NCBI GenBank assembly: GCA_937952285.1 | Contig: CALFZE010000111.1 | Location: forward strand, 1-59,528 | Direction: 5' to 3' | Origin: UBA2428 sp002343545 | GTDB lineage: Bacteria > Bdellovibrionota > UBA2428 | Length of the DNA stretch: 59,528 nt | Part shown: piece after piece, positions 16,895 through 24,807 of the stretch | Layout: every line of letters starts with the position of its first letter | Numbering within the stretch: position 1 is the stretch's first letter | Notes under the pieces: model-generated | What the model was told of the DNA's origin: nothing | Database searches by the model: none | The model's input: the letters and a program-made list of their open reading frames with translations, nothing else | Program-made: the position numbers and the translations under genes

Positions 16895-17432
16895 GCCCGC
16901 CGAGGGCGGTGGGCAGGCGCTGCAGGGGGTAGGCCGTCGTCAGGAAACGGCGGGCCTCGAAGGCCGCGCGCACGGAATCCGCTTCGGTTTCGAACCAGTC
17001 CTGGGAAAGGGCGATCTGGCCCCTCGAGACCTCGGGTCGCGGGCGAAAGCTCCACGGCGGCGAGATGAAAAGGACCTCGAGCACGCGCATCTCGAGCTTC
17101 GTCCGGTAGGCGTCGATCGGCGTCAGCGTCCATTCCGCTTTCCAATCGGCGACGTGACGAATCCGCTTGTCCCACTGGAGCATGTAGTAGCGAAGGCTCG
17201 TGTCGCGCACCCAGGGCTGGACGAAGCGCAGACCCCCGCTCTCGACGAGGAGGCGCTTGGCTTCGAAGCGCCGTCGCGCGACGAGATAGTCCTGCAGGTC
17301 GTCGGCGAGCTTCGACAGGGGTTGGGGAACGACGATGGCGAGGGGCTGGTAGCCGTCGGCGGCGCGCAGACGGAGCGCGCTCTGGGAGCACGCCGTGGTG
17401 AGCGCGAGCAAGCCGAGCAGGCGGAAACGCAT
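16806..17432 (-). CDS. Lipoprotein, unknown
   Basis: A 208-aa predicted lipoprotein starting MRFRLLGLLALTTAC, with the lipidated Cys at residue 15 (lipobox LTTAC). The mature part is mostly helical at first (PLSKLADDLQDYLVARRRFEAKR) and then beta-rich (WKAEWTLTPIDAYRTKLEMRVLEVLF). An in-frame open stretch extends further upstream but has no signal and crosses the start of the divergent CNNM gene, so ATG at 17432 is chosen. It converges on and overlaps the preceding exported protein by 89 bp. Both encode exported proteins of unknown function, so a joint role is possible but unproven. Confidence 0.7.
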   Translation of the reverse strand: MRFRLLGLLALTTACSQSALRLRAADGYQPLAIVVPQPLSKLADDLQDYLVARRRFEAKRLLVESGGLRFVQPWVRDTSLRYYMLQWDKRIRHVADWKAEWTLTPIDAYRTKLEMRVLEVLFISPPWSFRPRPEVSRGQIALSQDWFETEADSVRAAFEARRFLTTAYPLQRLPTALGGLKAPELAEEPMAKEALKPRWRPLERRRTF

Positions 17433-17480
17433 GGCCCCTGAGTGTAACACGCCTTCCTCGTCGTTTGCGCTCCGGGGTGA

Positions 17481-17486
17481 TAGAGT
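17481..17486 (+). promoter_or_regulatory. -10 element TAGAGT, probable leaderless start
   Basis: TAGAGT ends exactly 7 nt before the GTG at 17494, and no Shine-Dalgarno sequence fits between them. This is the same layout as at 15997, 23470, 29868 and 43984. The -35 is not recognisable. Confidence 0.45.
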
Positions 17487-17493
17487 GTGGGGC

Positions 17494-18765
17494 GTGGATT
17501 GGGAACTCGTCCTCGTAGGGTTGTGCGTCGTCTTGAGCGCTCTTTTCTCGGCTTCCGAGACGGCCATCACGAGCCTCGGCCGGCTCGAAACGCAGTCGAT
17601 CATGGCCGACGGCGGCCGCGTCGCCCGGCTCGTGAACGACTGGGCCAAGCACCCGAGCCGCTTTCTCACCACGGTCCTCATCGGCAACAACATCGTGAAC
17701 ATCTCGGCCTCCTCGCTTTTGACTTTGTGGCTGCGCGAGAAGGTCGGCCTCTCGATCCCGGCCGTCATGACGGTTTTCACGTTCTGTTTCATCGTGCTCT
17801 CGGAGATCACGCCGAAGATTTTGGCACGCGAGTACGCCGTCCGTCTGGCACCCTACGCGCTCGACTTTCTAAAGCTCGTTTGGATTTTCCTGTGGCCGCT
17901 TAACGCGATCATCGGGCTCTGGACGAACGTTCTCCACCGAATCATGGGGCAAAGGCGAAACGGCCTTCAGAAGCCCATCTCGGAAGAGGAACTTGAGCAA
18001 ACGATCGAGATGGCCGCCAAGGAAGGCGGGATCGACCAGGGGACGGGCGAGGTCCTGGCCAACCTCATCGATTTTTCGGATCGCATCGCGCGCGACATCA
18101 TGACCCCGCGCACGAAGATCCAGGCCATCCCGATCCAGTGGACGCAGGAGCAGGTCGTACGCTTCATCGCGACGGACGGGCATTCCCGCTACCCCGTCAT
18201 GCGCGGCAGCCTCGACGAGGTCGTCGGCGTGTTGCTCGTGAAGGATCTGCTCATGCACCTTCAGCGCACGAGCCCCGGATCGTGGACGCGCGTCGTGCGG
18301 CGGCCTTACTACATCGCCGAAGTCGCGAAGCTCGGGAACGTCCTGCGGGACATGAAGCGCGTGGGGACGCACCTCGCGCTCGTGCGCAACGAGACGGGCG
18401 TGCTGACGGGCCTCGTGTCGCTCGAGGACGTCTTGGAAGAAATCTTCGGCCAGATCCGCGACGAACACGACGATCCTTCCGAGGCCGGCTATGACGCCGT
18501 CATCGGGGGGCCGCAGATGCTGAGCGGCGACCTTCCGCTCATCGATTTCAACGAACGCTTCAACGCCTCGCTCCCGCTCGGCACGGGCTACAGCACGCTG
18601 AACGGGTACTTGCTCGAGCGCATGGGCGGGCAGCTGCCGCCCGTAGGCACCATTATTTTCGCGGAAGACGCGACCTTCCGCATCCAATCCGTGAGCGAAA
18701 GCGGCATCGCGACGCTCGAGCTCCTGGAGCGCACCCGCGAACCCGAACGCGGCGAAGAAGACTAG
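17494..18765 (+). CDS. CNNM/CorC-family membrane protein with CBS pair
   Basis: A 423-aa protein of the hemolysin-C/CorC/CNNM group. Order: DUF21/CNNM transmembrane domain (about residues 1-185) with the signatures LSALFSASETAITSLGR, TTVLIGNNIVNI and FIVLSEITPKILAREYA; a cytosolic CBS pair (about 200-330; IMTPRTKI, GHSRYPVMRG, LVSLEDVLEEIFG); and the C-terminal CorC_HlyC domain (about 345-420). CNNM proteins are Mg2+ transporters or regulators in the inner membrane, and the SE-x-x-P-K motif belongs to the ion path. The start is GTG; an earlier in-frame ATG would overlap the divergent lipoprotein gene and is rejected. Confidence 0.9.
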   Translation: MDWELVLVGLCVVLSALFSASETAITSLGRLETQSIMADGGRVARLVNDWAKHPSRFLTTVLIGNNIVNISASSLLTLWLREKVGLSIPAVMTVFTFCFIVLSEITPKILAREYAVRLAPYALDFLKLVWIFLWPLNAIIGLWTNVLHRIMGQRRNGLQKPISEEELEQTIEMAAKEGGIDQGTGEVLANLIDFSDRIARDIMTPRTKIQAIPIQWTQEQVVRFIATDGHSRYPVMRGSLDEVVGVLLVKDLLMHLQRTSPGSWTRVVRRPYYIAEVAKLGNVLRDMKRVGTHLALVRNETGVLTGLVSLEDVLEEIFGQIRDEHDDPSEAGYDAVIGGPQMLSGDLPLIDFNERFNASLPLGTGYSTLNGYLLERMGGQLPPVGTIIFAEDATFRIQSVSESGIATLELLERTREPERGEED

Positions 18766-18789
18766 CGCCCTTGCCGGGGGTGGGGGCGC

Positions 18790-19311
18790 CTAGCCGGACT
18801 TCTTTTTGAGGTAGTTGCAACGACCCTGGATGAGGTGGCGGTGGCCTTCGAGCTTGAAGCCGAAGTTCTGCGCGATCTTGACCTGGAGATCCTCGATCTC
18901 GTCGTCGTGGAATTCGAAGATCTCGCCGCAGTCCGTGCACACGATGTGGTCGTGGTGGTGCTCGTCGGGCAGTTCGTAGAGGACGCGGCCGTCCGGTGAG
19001 CGATGCGAGTCCTCGAGCAGCTTGGCGTCGCAGAGGACTTTGATGTTGCGGTAGACCGTCGCGGCGCCGATGCCGGGATGCTCGGCCTTCACGCGGGCGA
19101 CGATGTCCTGGGCGTCCAGGTGTCCGCCCGTCTCGAGGATGAGGCGCGCGATCGTCCAACGCTGCTCGGTGTACTTGAGACCTTCGCGGGTCAAGTAATC
19201 ACGGAGCGAGGAATGCCAGGCCTGCATCTGTTCCTCGTTCGGAGGCGGCGCTTCCGGCGGCAAAGTGCGGCCACACGGAAGGACCCGGCCCTTTTTCTCT
19301 TTCGACCCCAT
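18790..19311 (-). CDS. fur: Fur-family metal-dependent repressor
   Basis: A 173-aa Fur-family regulator. A 35-residue extension precedes the winged helix (LRDYLTREGLKYTEQRWTIARLIL, then HLDAQDIVARVKAEHPGIGAATVYRNIKVL, the recognition helix), followed by the dimerisation domain with the metal motif DEHHHDHIVCTDCG. The HHHDH cluster and the later EGHRHLIQGRC match Fur more than Zur, PerR or Nur. Only one CxxC pair is present; the second C-terminal pair of many Fur proteins is reduced to a single Cys, as in Pseudomonas-type Fur. The peroxide-sensing roles of PerR cannot be excluded from sequence alone. It lies 12 bp after waaA on the same strand. Confidence 0.88.
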   Translation of the reverse strand: MGSKEKKGRVLPCGRTLPPEAPPPNEEQMQAWHSSLRDYLTREGLKYTEQRWTIARLILETGGHLDAQDIVARVKAEHPGIGAATVYRNIKVLCDAKLLEDSHRSPDGRVLYELPDEHHHDHIVCTDCGEIFEFHDDEIEDLQVKIAQNFGFKLEGHRHLIQGRCNYLKKKSG

Positions 19312-19323
19312 GGCTTCAATCTT

Positions 19324-20580
19324 TCACGGCGTGGCCGAGCTTTCAAGGGTCGGCAATTTTCGGAGCAAAGCGCCGAGGCGGCTCGTGGCGCCGCCCTCGC
19401 CGAGCAGGTGGCGGCTCTCGGCCTCGGCCGAAGCGCGCCATTCGCGGAGGCCGCCGAGGGCGACTTTCCGCAGGATCGAGGCGAGAGCTTCGGCGTCCGA
19501 AACCGTGCGGAGGGCGCCTTGCCGGATAAAGCGGGGGGCCAGCGGTTGGGCGCGCAGCGAGGGACCGCAGAGAGTCGGAAGTCCCCATAGCACGGGTTCC
19601 ACCACGCTGTGGAGCCCGCGGCCGAGTCCGCCGCCGACGTAGGCCAGATCGAAGCCCCGGTAGGCCTCGAGCAGGATGCCTTCCCGCACGACGAGTTTGA
19701 GCGAAGGCATGCGGTGCTGGATGCTCGCGACGACGTGCGGGTCCTCGACCTCGTGGGGAATCGCGACGACGAAGAAGCGCGCGGCTTCGTCGTCGCTGAG
19801 CCGGGCGAGCGCGTCGCGCCAGAGGGCGGCGTCCTCGGGCCAGGCCGATCCCAGGAGCACCGAGATCCGCCGCGGGTCGGGCAGGGCATCCCTTTCCTCG
19901 AGGGGGTGTCGCGAGTCCCGTCGCGCCCTTTCGAGGCGAGCCAGGATGCGGTCGATGCGAGTGTAACCCACGTACTCGGCGTCGTAGCCGTCGGCCCGGG
20001 CGGCGTCGCGTTCCTCGGGGGAACGAGCGCCGAGCCGCGCGACGAGCGGGCGCAGCAGGCGTTCCTTCAGGAAGCCCGGGCTCGGCCAGCGAGTCGGGAG
20101 CCAAACGATGCGTCGTTCGCCGCGCCCGCGCGCGGCGAAGGCCTCGAGAATGCCGGGCCAGACGTCGTTGTGCGAAAGGACGAGCCAAACGGGATTCAGC
20201 CGATCGAGGAAGCGATGGATGTCGCGCGTGCGGTCGGGGGGCAGGGGACCCGCGTAACGGAAGGGCCGCTCGCGGCGCCACCGCTCGAGCCGATCGCGGG
20301 CCGACACCGAGCTCGCCGTGAGCACGAGGTCTTCGGCGCGCCAACCGGCCTCGGCGAGCTTCTCGTCGGACAGGAAGAAGCTCGCGAGGTCCTCGAGCTC
20401 GCCGACGGAGGCGCCGTGGATCCAAAGGGTCGGACGCTCGGCCGCCCGCTCGGGCAGGAGCGAGGCGTAGGCATCGCGAAAGTGCAGCGTCGCCTCGGCC
20501 TTCTTGGGCAGGCCGGCCCAACGGTCGACCCCCCGAAGCGTGCGGAAGAGAAGCTCCGAAGCCAGGCTCCAAACGCTCAT
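19324..20580 (-). CDS. waaA: 3-deoxy-D-manno-octulosonic acid transferase
   Basis: Kdo transferase (WaaA/KdtA), 418 aa, adds Kdo from CMP-Kdo to lipid A precursor at the cytoplasmic face of the inner membrane. The N-domain motif WIHGASVGEL (53-62) carries the catalytic Glu61. LTASSVSARDRL, FRYAGPLPPD and LVLSHNDVWPGIL match the family segments, and DLAYVGGGLGRGLHSVVEPVLWGLPTLCGP is the CMP-Kdo site. The usual N-terminal membrane anchor is short and weak here. Start ATG at 20580 overlaps the upstream heptosyltransferase-like stop by 4 bp (ATGA); a longer in-frame start would overlap that gene by over 100 bp. It is the third gene of argS-GT9-waaA. Confidence 0.87.
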   Translation of the reverse strand: MSVWSLASELLFRTLRGVDRWAGLPKKAEATLHFRDAYASLLPERAAERPTLWIHGASVGELEDLASFFLSDEKLAEAGWRAEDLVLTASSVSARDRLERWRRERPFRYAGPLPPDRTRDIHRFLDRLNPVWLVLSHNDVWPGILEAFAARGRGERRIVWLPTRWPSPGFLKERLLRPLVARLGARSPEERDAARADGYDAEYVGYTRIDRILARLERARRDSRHPLEERDALPDPRRISVLLGSAWPEDAALWRDALARLSDDEAARFFVVAIPHEVEDPHVVASIQHRMPSLKLVVREGILLEAYRGFDLAYVGGGLGRGLHSVVEPVLWGLPTLCGPSLRAQPLAPRFIRQGALRTVSDAEALASILRKVALGGLREWRASAEAESRHLLGEGGATSRLGALLRKLPTLESSATP

Positions 20581-21662
20581 CGGGAATCTCCGTAGCGCGT
20601 CCACCAGCCTTCGAAGGCCTCCCAGAGTCGCCCGGGCGAGACGCGTTTCATGCAGGCGTGGCGTTCCGGGTAGGTGCAGGGCCCGCCGCCGTGGCGGGTG
20701 CAGGGGCGACAAGGCAGGGGCACGCCCAGCTCGCGGCTTTCCGCTCGCCAGGGCGAGAAGCCGAAGCCCGGCACGATGGGGCCGGCCAGCGCGAGCACGG
20801 GCGTGCCGACGGCCTCCGAGATGTGGAGCCAGGCGCTGTTCCCGCAGAGGGTAAGGGCATGCGCGGCCGCGATGGCGGGCAACTCGTCGAGACGGGTTTG
20901 GCCGAGGCGGTCGCGAAAGCGCTCGCCGCCCAGCGCGGCGAGCTCATCGACGAGATCCGTGGGGAAGGCCTTCGGCGGCCCCACGAGCGTGAGCGTGAAA
21001 GCGCGCGGATCCGCGAGCAGGCGCCGCAGGAACTCCGACCAGTGTTCGACCGGCCACTTCTTCTTCCACTTCGAGGCGTCGGGCGCGATGAGGATCGAGC
21101 GCGGCGCCCGCGCGACGGGCGCCGCGAGGACGAGGGACGGACGAAGGTCGTCGCGGCCGAGGAGCCCGAGGTGTTCGCGGTAGACGTGCCGCGCGCCGAG
21201 GAGGTCCCGACGGAAAAGCACGGAGAGCGAACGGAGGAGCGAGGATTTCCGCGTGCGGTGGGAGCGAAAACGCATCCAGCGAGTCGAGAAGACGTCGGCC
21301 AGGCGGAGGCCGGCGCGGAGCGCCGCGCTCTTACCCACGCCGTGCAGATCGTAGACGTGCTCGAGCCGGAGGCCCTCGGCGCCGAGCCGGCGACGAAGGC
21401 GCCATCCTTGCGCGAAGGCCCGGGCGAGGCTCGCGGGGCCGCGCGCGAAGGGTAGGCATTCGAAACCCGCGCCGAAATTTTCGACGAGCGGGACGAGCGA
21501 GGCGTCGACCCAAAAAAAGAGGCGCGCGTCGGGCGCTTCTTCGCGCAGCGCGCGGGCGAAGGCCGAACAGAGGACGAGATCGCCGAGGCTCGAGAGACGC
21601 AGCACGAGACGCGCGGTACCCGCCGTCCCGGGGCGCGCTTCGCTGGCCGCGGCGAGCTTCAC
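20577..21662 (-). CDS. Glycosyltransferase family 9, heptosyltransferase-like
   Basis: A 361-aa GT-B glycosyltransferase of family 9 (WaaC/WaaF/RfaQ group), which adds heptose from ADP-heptose to the LPS inner core. N-terminal VLRLSSLGDLVLCSAFARAL is the GT9 signature. In the C-domain, ILIAPDASKWKKKWPVEHW and LCGNSAWLHISEAVGTPVLAL match the nucleotide-sugar site, though the usual GNDTG is GNSAW. The C-terminal Cys cluster (CRPCTRHGGGPCTY) is typical of many WaaF-like proteins. The start is GTG, overlapping argS by 4 bp (GTGA), and the end overlaps waaA by 4 bp, so translation is coupled. Which heptose it adds is not decided. Confidence 0.85.
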   Translation of the reverse strand: MKLAAASEARPGTAGTARLVLRLSSLGDLVLCSAFARALREEAPDARLFFWVDASLVPLVENFGAGFECLPFARGPASLARAFAQGWRLRRRLGAEGLRLEHVYDLHGVGKSAALRAGLRLADVFSTRWMRFRSHRTRKSSLLRSLSVLFRRDLLGARHVYREHLGLLGRDDLRPSLVLAAPVARAPRSILIAPDASKWKKKWPVEHWSEFLRRLLADPRAFTLTLVGPPKAFPTDLVDELAALGGERFRDRLGQTRLDELPAIAAAHALTLCGNSAWLHISEAVGTPVLALAGPIVPGFGFSPWRAESRELGVPLPCRPCTRHGGGPCTYPERHACMKRVSPGRLWEAFEGWWTRYGDSR

Positions 21663-23389
21663 ATCTCCTCGGGCGCGCGGATGCCGAGCAGGTCGAGCCC
21701 GTGGGCCAGGGTGTCGCGGGTGAGCCGCGTAAGCTCGAGCAGGGCTTCGAGGCGCGCGGGCTGCTTCTCATCGAGGAAGCGTACCTTATGGTAAAGGTGG
21801 TTCATCGCCTTGGCCACGACGAGCACGCTCGTGGCGACCTGCGAAGGGTCGCGATCCGCGAGGGCGCGTTCCAGGTAGGAGGCGTAGAAGCCGAGTTCCG
21901 TGACGAGGTTGCGTACGGGTTCTTCTTCGAAGAGCGCCGAGCGCGCGGCCGCGTCGGGCGCCGCGGTGAGCGTCGCGCGGTGCGCTTCGCCCTTGCGCAG
22001 CAGCGAGTTGCAGCGCGCGTGCGAGTACTGCGCGAAGGGCGCGGTGTCGCCCTCGAAGGAAAGCGCCTTGTCCCAGTCGAAGCTCACGTCGTGCGTGCGG
22101 TGCTGCGAAAGATCGCTGAAGAGGACGGCGCCGGTGCCGATCATCTCGGCGACTTCGTCGGCCCGGGCGAGACCCGGGTTCTTGGCGTCGATGGCCGCGC
22201 GGGCGCGGGTCTTGGCTTCGTCGAGCACGTCCTTGAGGATGATGACGTTGCCTTCGCGCGTCTTCATCGTCTTCGAGCCGAAGGCGAGCATGCCGAACCA
22301 GACGTGCTCCATGTTCGCGGCGTAGGGCTTGCCGAGGATCTTGAGGATGTCGAAGAGCTGCTGGAAGTGCAGCTTCTGCTGCACGGCCACGACGTACCAG
22401 TAGTGGTCGGGGTGGAAGCGTTCCCAGCGATCCTCGGCGGCCGCGAGGTCGCGCGTGATGTAGAGGCTCGCGCCGTCGTCCTTGCGCAGGAGCACGGGGA
22501 TCTTGTGGCCGGGAAGATCGCAGACGAGGGCGCCTTCGCTCACGCGCGTGCCGATCTTGTCCTGGATCTCTTTGATCCGCGGCTCCATGCGATCGTTGTA
22601 GAGGCTCTCGCCGTCGAAGTGATCGAAGCGGATGCCGAGACGATCGTAGAGACGTTTGAACTCGCGGATCGAGATGTCGCGGAAGAGCTTCCAGATGCGG
22701 CGCGACTCGGCGTCGCCTTCCTCGAGCTTGCGGAAGGCTTCCTTGGCATCTTCGGAGAGCTTGGGATTCTCTTTCTCGTCGCGGTTGAAGCGCACGTAGA
22801 TGTCGAGCATCTCCTTGAGGCCGCCCCCTTCGAGCTTGCTCTCGTCGCTGTACATCTTGAGGCCGAGGATGAGCTTGCCGTGGGTCGTGCCCCAGTCGCC
22901 CAGGTAGTTCAGGCGCACGGCCTTGTAGCCGTGGCACTCGGCGATGTTCGCGAGCGCGTTGCCGAGCGCGGTCGAGCGGATGTGGTGCAGACCAATTTCC
23001 TTCGCGACGTTCGGCGACGAAAAGTCGATGACGACCGTTTTGCCGTCGCCCTTGCGGCTGCCGCCGTAGCGGCGCGGATCGCGGGCGAGGCTTTGGCCGA
23101 TCTCACGGGCGTAAGCTTCGGCCGCGACGAAGACGTTCAGGTAGGGGCCGACGGCGCGAACTTCGCGCGCGAGGGGCAGCTGGCCCGCGTCGATGATCTC
23201 TTTGAGCTTTTGGGCGAGTTCCTGGGCCACCTGCGGCGGGGCTTTTCCCAGGGCTTTCGCCAACTTGAAGCAGGGGATGGCGACGTCGCCCAACTCGCGG
23301 CGTGGGACCGGGGCCCAATCGGCCTCGGCGAGTTCGACCCCCGAAAGGGCATGGAGATGACGGTGGAGGTTCTGGAGAAGCGCTCTCAT
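21659..23389 (-). CDS. argS: Arginyl-tRNA synthetase
   Basis: Class I ArgRS, 576 aa. Domains: N-terminal additional domain (residues 1-100, GDVAIPCFKLAKALGKAPPQVA), Rossmann catalytic core (FSSPNVAKEIGLHHIRSTALGN, RLNYLGDWGTTHGKL), a KMSK-like segment (FGSKTMKTREGN) and the DALR anticodon-binding helical bundle (YSHARCNSLL through LGIRAPEEM). The class I HIGH position reads GLHH instead of HIGH: the last His is kept, the first is Gly. The core is otherwise intact and this is the only copy in the window, so it is probably active. It is the first gene of an operon with two LPS genes, an unusual linkage. Confidence 0.95.
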   Translation of the reverse strand: MRALLQNLHRHLHALSGVELAEADWAPVPRRELGDVAIPCFKLAKALGKAPPQVAQELAQKLKEIIDAGQLPLAREVRAVGPYLNVFVAAEAYAREIGQSLARDPRRYGGSRKGDGKTVVIDFSSPNVAKEIGLHHIRSTALGNALANIAECHGYKAVRLNYLGDWGTTHGKLILGLKMYSDESKLEGGGLKEMLDIYVRFNRDEKENPKLSEDAKEAFRKLEEGDAESRRIWKLFRDISIREFKRLYDRLGIRFDHFDGESLYNDRMEPRIKEIQDKIGTRVSEGALVCDLPGHKIPVLLRKDDGASLYITRDLAAAEDRWERFHPDHYWYVVAVQQKLHFQQLFDILKILGKPYAANMEHVWFGMLAFGSKTMKTREGNVIILKDVLDEAKTRARAAIDAKNPGLARADEVAEMIGTGAVLFSDLSQHRTHDVSFDWDKALSFEGDTAPFAQYSHARCNSLLRKGEAHRATLTAAPDAAARSALFEEEPVRNLVTELGFYASYLERALADRDPSQVATSVLVVAKAMNHLYHKVRFLDEKQPARLEALLELTRLTRDTLAHGLDLLGIRAPEEM

Positions 23390-23469
23390 GGGATTCTGAC
23401 ACGGCAGGCTAGTCGAATATTTGATCTTTCTCCAGCGGCCCGCCCCGTTGTGGGCGTTTCGTCCGCTGT

Positions 23470-23475
23470 TAAACT
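23470..23475 (+). promoter_or_regulatory. -10 element TAAACT, leaderless cheY
   Basis: TAAACT lies exactly 6 nt before the cheY ATG, with a possible -35 (TTGTGG) 16 nt further upstream. No Shine-Dalgarno sequence fits in the 6-nt gap, so the predicted transcript starts at the A of the ATG. Confidence 0.5.
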
Positions 23476-23481
23476 GATTTC

Positions 23482-23892
23482 ATGTTTGCGCCTACCACCA
23501 AGGTTCTCGTCGTCGATGATTTCAAGACCATGCGTAAGATCGTGATGGGGGCGCTCCAGCAGGGCGGCCTGACCCAGGTCACCGAAGCCGACGACGGCGC
23601 GACGGCGTGGCCGCTCTTCGAAGACGCCGCCGCTTCGGGTGCTCCCTACGGTCTCATCGTCTCGGACTGGAACATGCCCAAGATGCAGGGGATCGAGCTG
23701 CTGAAGAAGGTGCGGGCGCATCCGGCCGGCAAGGCGTTGCCCTTCGTCCTCGTGACGGCGGAAGCCGAGCAGAAGAACATCGTCGAGGCCGTGCAGGCCG
23801 GCGTCAGTAACTACATCGTGAAGCCGTTCACCCCGGCGACCTTCCTCGAGAAGATCCAAGCCGTCTACAAGCGTCACAACCCGAACGGATAA
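23482..23892 (+). CDS. cheY: CheY-like single-domain response regulator
   Basis: A 136-aa stand-alone receiver. Conserved residues are in place: acidic pair Asp12/Asp13 (VVDDFKTMRKI), phospho-acceptor Asp62 (IVSDWNMPKMQG), Thr92 (LVTAEAE), Tyr111 and Lys114 (YIVKPF). DFKTMRKI and DWNMP are close to motor-binding CheY proteins, so it probably carries the signal from CheA to the flagellar switch. It is followed after 13 bp by a CheX-like phosphatase gene. Its start appears leaderless (see 23470). Confidence 0.9.
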   Translation: MFAPTTKVLVVDDFKTMRKIVMGALQQGGLTQVTEADDGATAWPLFEDAAASGAPYGLIVSDWNMPKMQGIELLKKVRAHPAGKALPFVLVTAEAEQKNIVEAVQAGVSNYIVKPFTPATFLEKIQAVYKRHNPNG

Positions 23893-23905
23893 ATACGGTA
23901 AGCAA

Positions 23906-24778
23906 GTGAGCCTCGAAACGAAACAAGTCCTCGCCATCGTCGAGGACCGCACGCTCCTGGGCCAGGTTCAGGAAGCCCTCAAGCCCCTCGTCAAGAACGT
24001 CGTTCAGGCTGGATCCGTGAGGGAAGGCCTCAACAAACTCCAGAACCAGCACTTCGACGTCGTCGTCTACCGGTCCAACGCGGCCGGATCCATCGGGGAT
24101 CCTCAGGGCCCCTTCGAGTGGAGCCTCACGCGCAAGGAAAAGCCGGCGGACTATTGGATCCTGCTCGGCAAGGACCTCGAAGCGGCCAACCTCGTCGTGA
24201 AGCATCCCCACGTAAAGTTCCTCGATCCCATGGCGGACATGCCCGGACTCGTGCGCATGATGCAGGGGCTCTTCTTCACGGTGAACAAGTCGAAAGCGAC
24301 GGTCGACGTAAACTTCGTGAACCCGGTCGTGAAGGCCGTGGGCGAAGTCCTCCAGACGATGGCGCAGATCCAGCTCAAGCGCGAGACGCCGTTCCTCAAG
24401 AGTGCCGAGCACAAGCCTCTGGTGGGCGACATCACGGGCCTCGTCGCGATGAACTCGGATCGCTTCATGGGCTCCTTCGCGATCAGCTTCGAGGAGTCGC
24501 TCGCCCTGAAAGTTTACGGGAACATGCTCGGAAGCCCGGCGAGCGCGATCAACGACGAAGTGAAGGACGCGGTCATGGAGATGACGAACATCATCTTCGG
24601 CAACGCCAAGCGCGACCTGAACGTCATGGGCCACACGATCGCGCCCGCGATCCCGACCGTCATCACGGGCAAGGGCCACCAGATCAACCACTCCGTCGAC
24701 GGAGCTTGCATCTGCATCCCGTTCAGCTCCGAGTTCGGCCGGGTCTCGGTCGAATGCGTGATGTCCTTCAAGTCCTGA
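23906..24778 (+). CDS. CheX-like protein with degenerate receiver domain
   Basis: A 290-aa protein (GTG start). Residues 1-125 look like a receiver fold (KQVLAIVEDRTLLGQVQEALK; FDVVVYRSNAAG), but the acceptor Asp is replaced in VVYRSN, so it is probably a pseudo-receiver. Residues 138-290 match CheX: NPVVKAVGEVLQTM, GSFAISFEESLALKVYGNMLG and the catalytic E-x-x-N in AVMEMTNIIFGNAKRDL (Glu225, Asn228). CheX dephosphorylates CheY-P. Direct linkage to cheY suggests this protein resets that CheY, with the pseudo-receiver possibly controlling or docking it. Confidence 0.82.
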   Translation: MSLETKQVLAIVEDRTLLGQVQEALKPLVKNVVQAGSVREGLNKLQNQHFDVVVYRSNAAGSIGDPQGPFEWSLTRKEKPADYWILLGKDLEAANLVVKHPHVKFLDPMADMPGLVRMMQGLFFTVNKSKATVDVNFVNPVVKAVGEVLQTMAQIQLKRETPFLKSAEHKPLVGDITGLVAMNSDRFMGSFAISFEESLALKVYGNMLGSPASAINDEVKDAVMEMTNIIFGNAKRDLNVMGHTIAPAIPTVITGKGHQINHSVDGACICIPFSSEFGRVSVECVMSFKS

Positions 24779-24807
24779 AATTCGCCGAGGATCTCCGCGA
24801 ATTTCAG
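24775..24807. terminator. Inverted repeat spanning two convergent stop codons
   Basis: CTGAAATTCGC (24775-24785) and its exact complement GCGAATTTCAG (24797-24807) form an 11-bp stem. The stop codon of the CheX-like gene lies in one arm and the stop of the convergent oxidoreductase gene in the other. There is no clear T tract, so termination strength is uncertain, but a shared bidirectional terminator is the simplest role. Confidence 0.55.

Noticed and set aside
18765..18789. Hairpin GCGCCC/GGGCGC as terminator between the CNNM gene and fur
   Set aside because: Only 6 bp with a 13-nt loop and no T tract on either strand.
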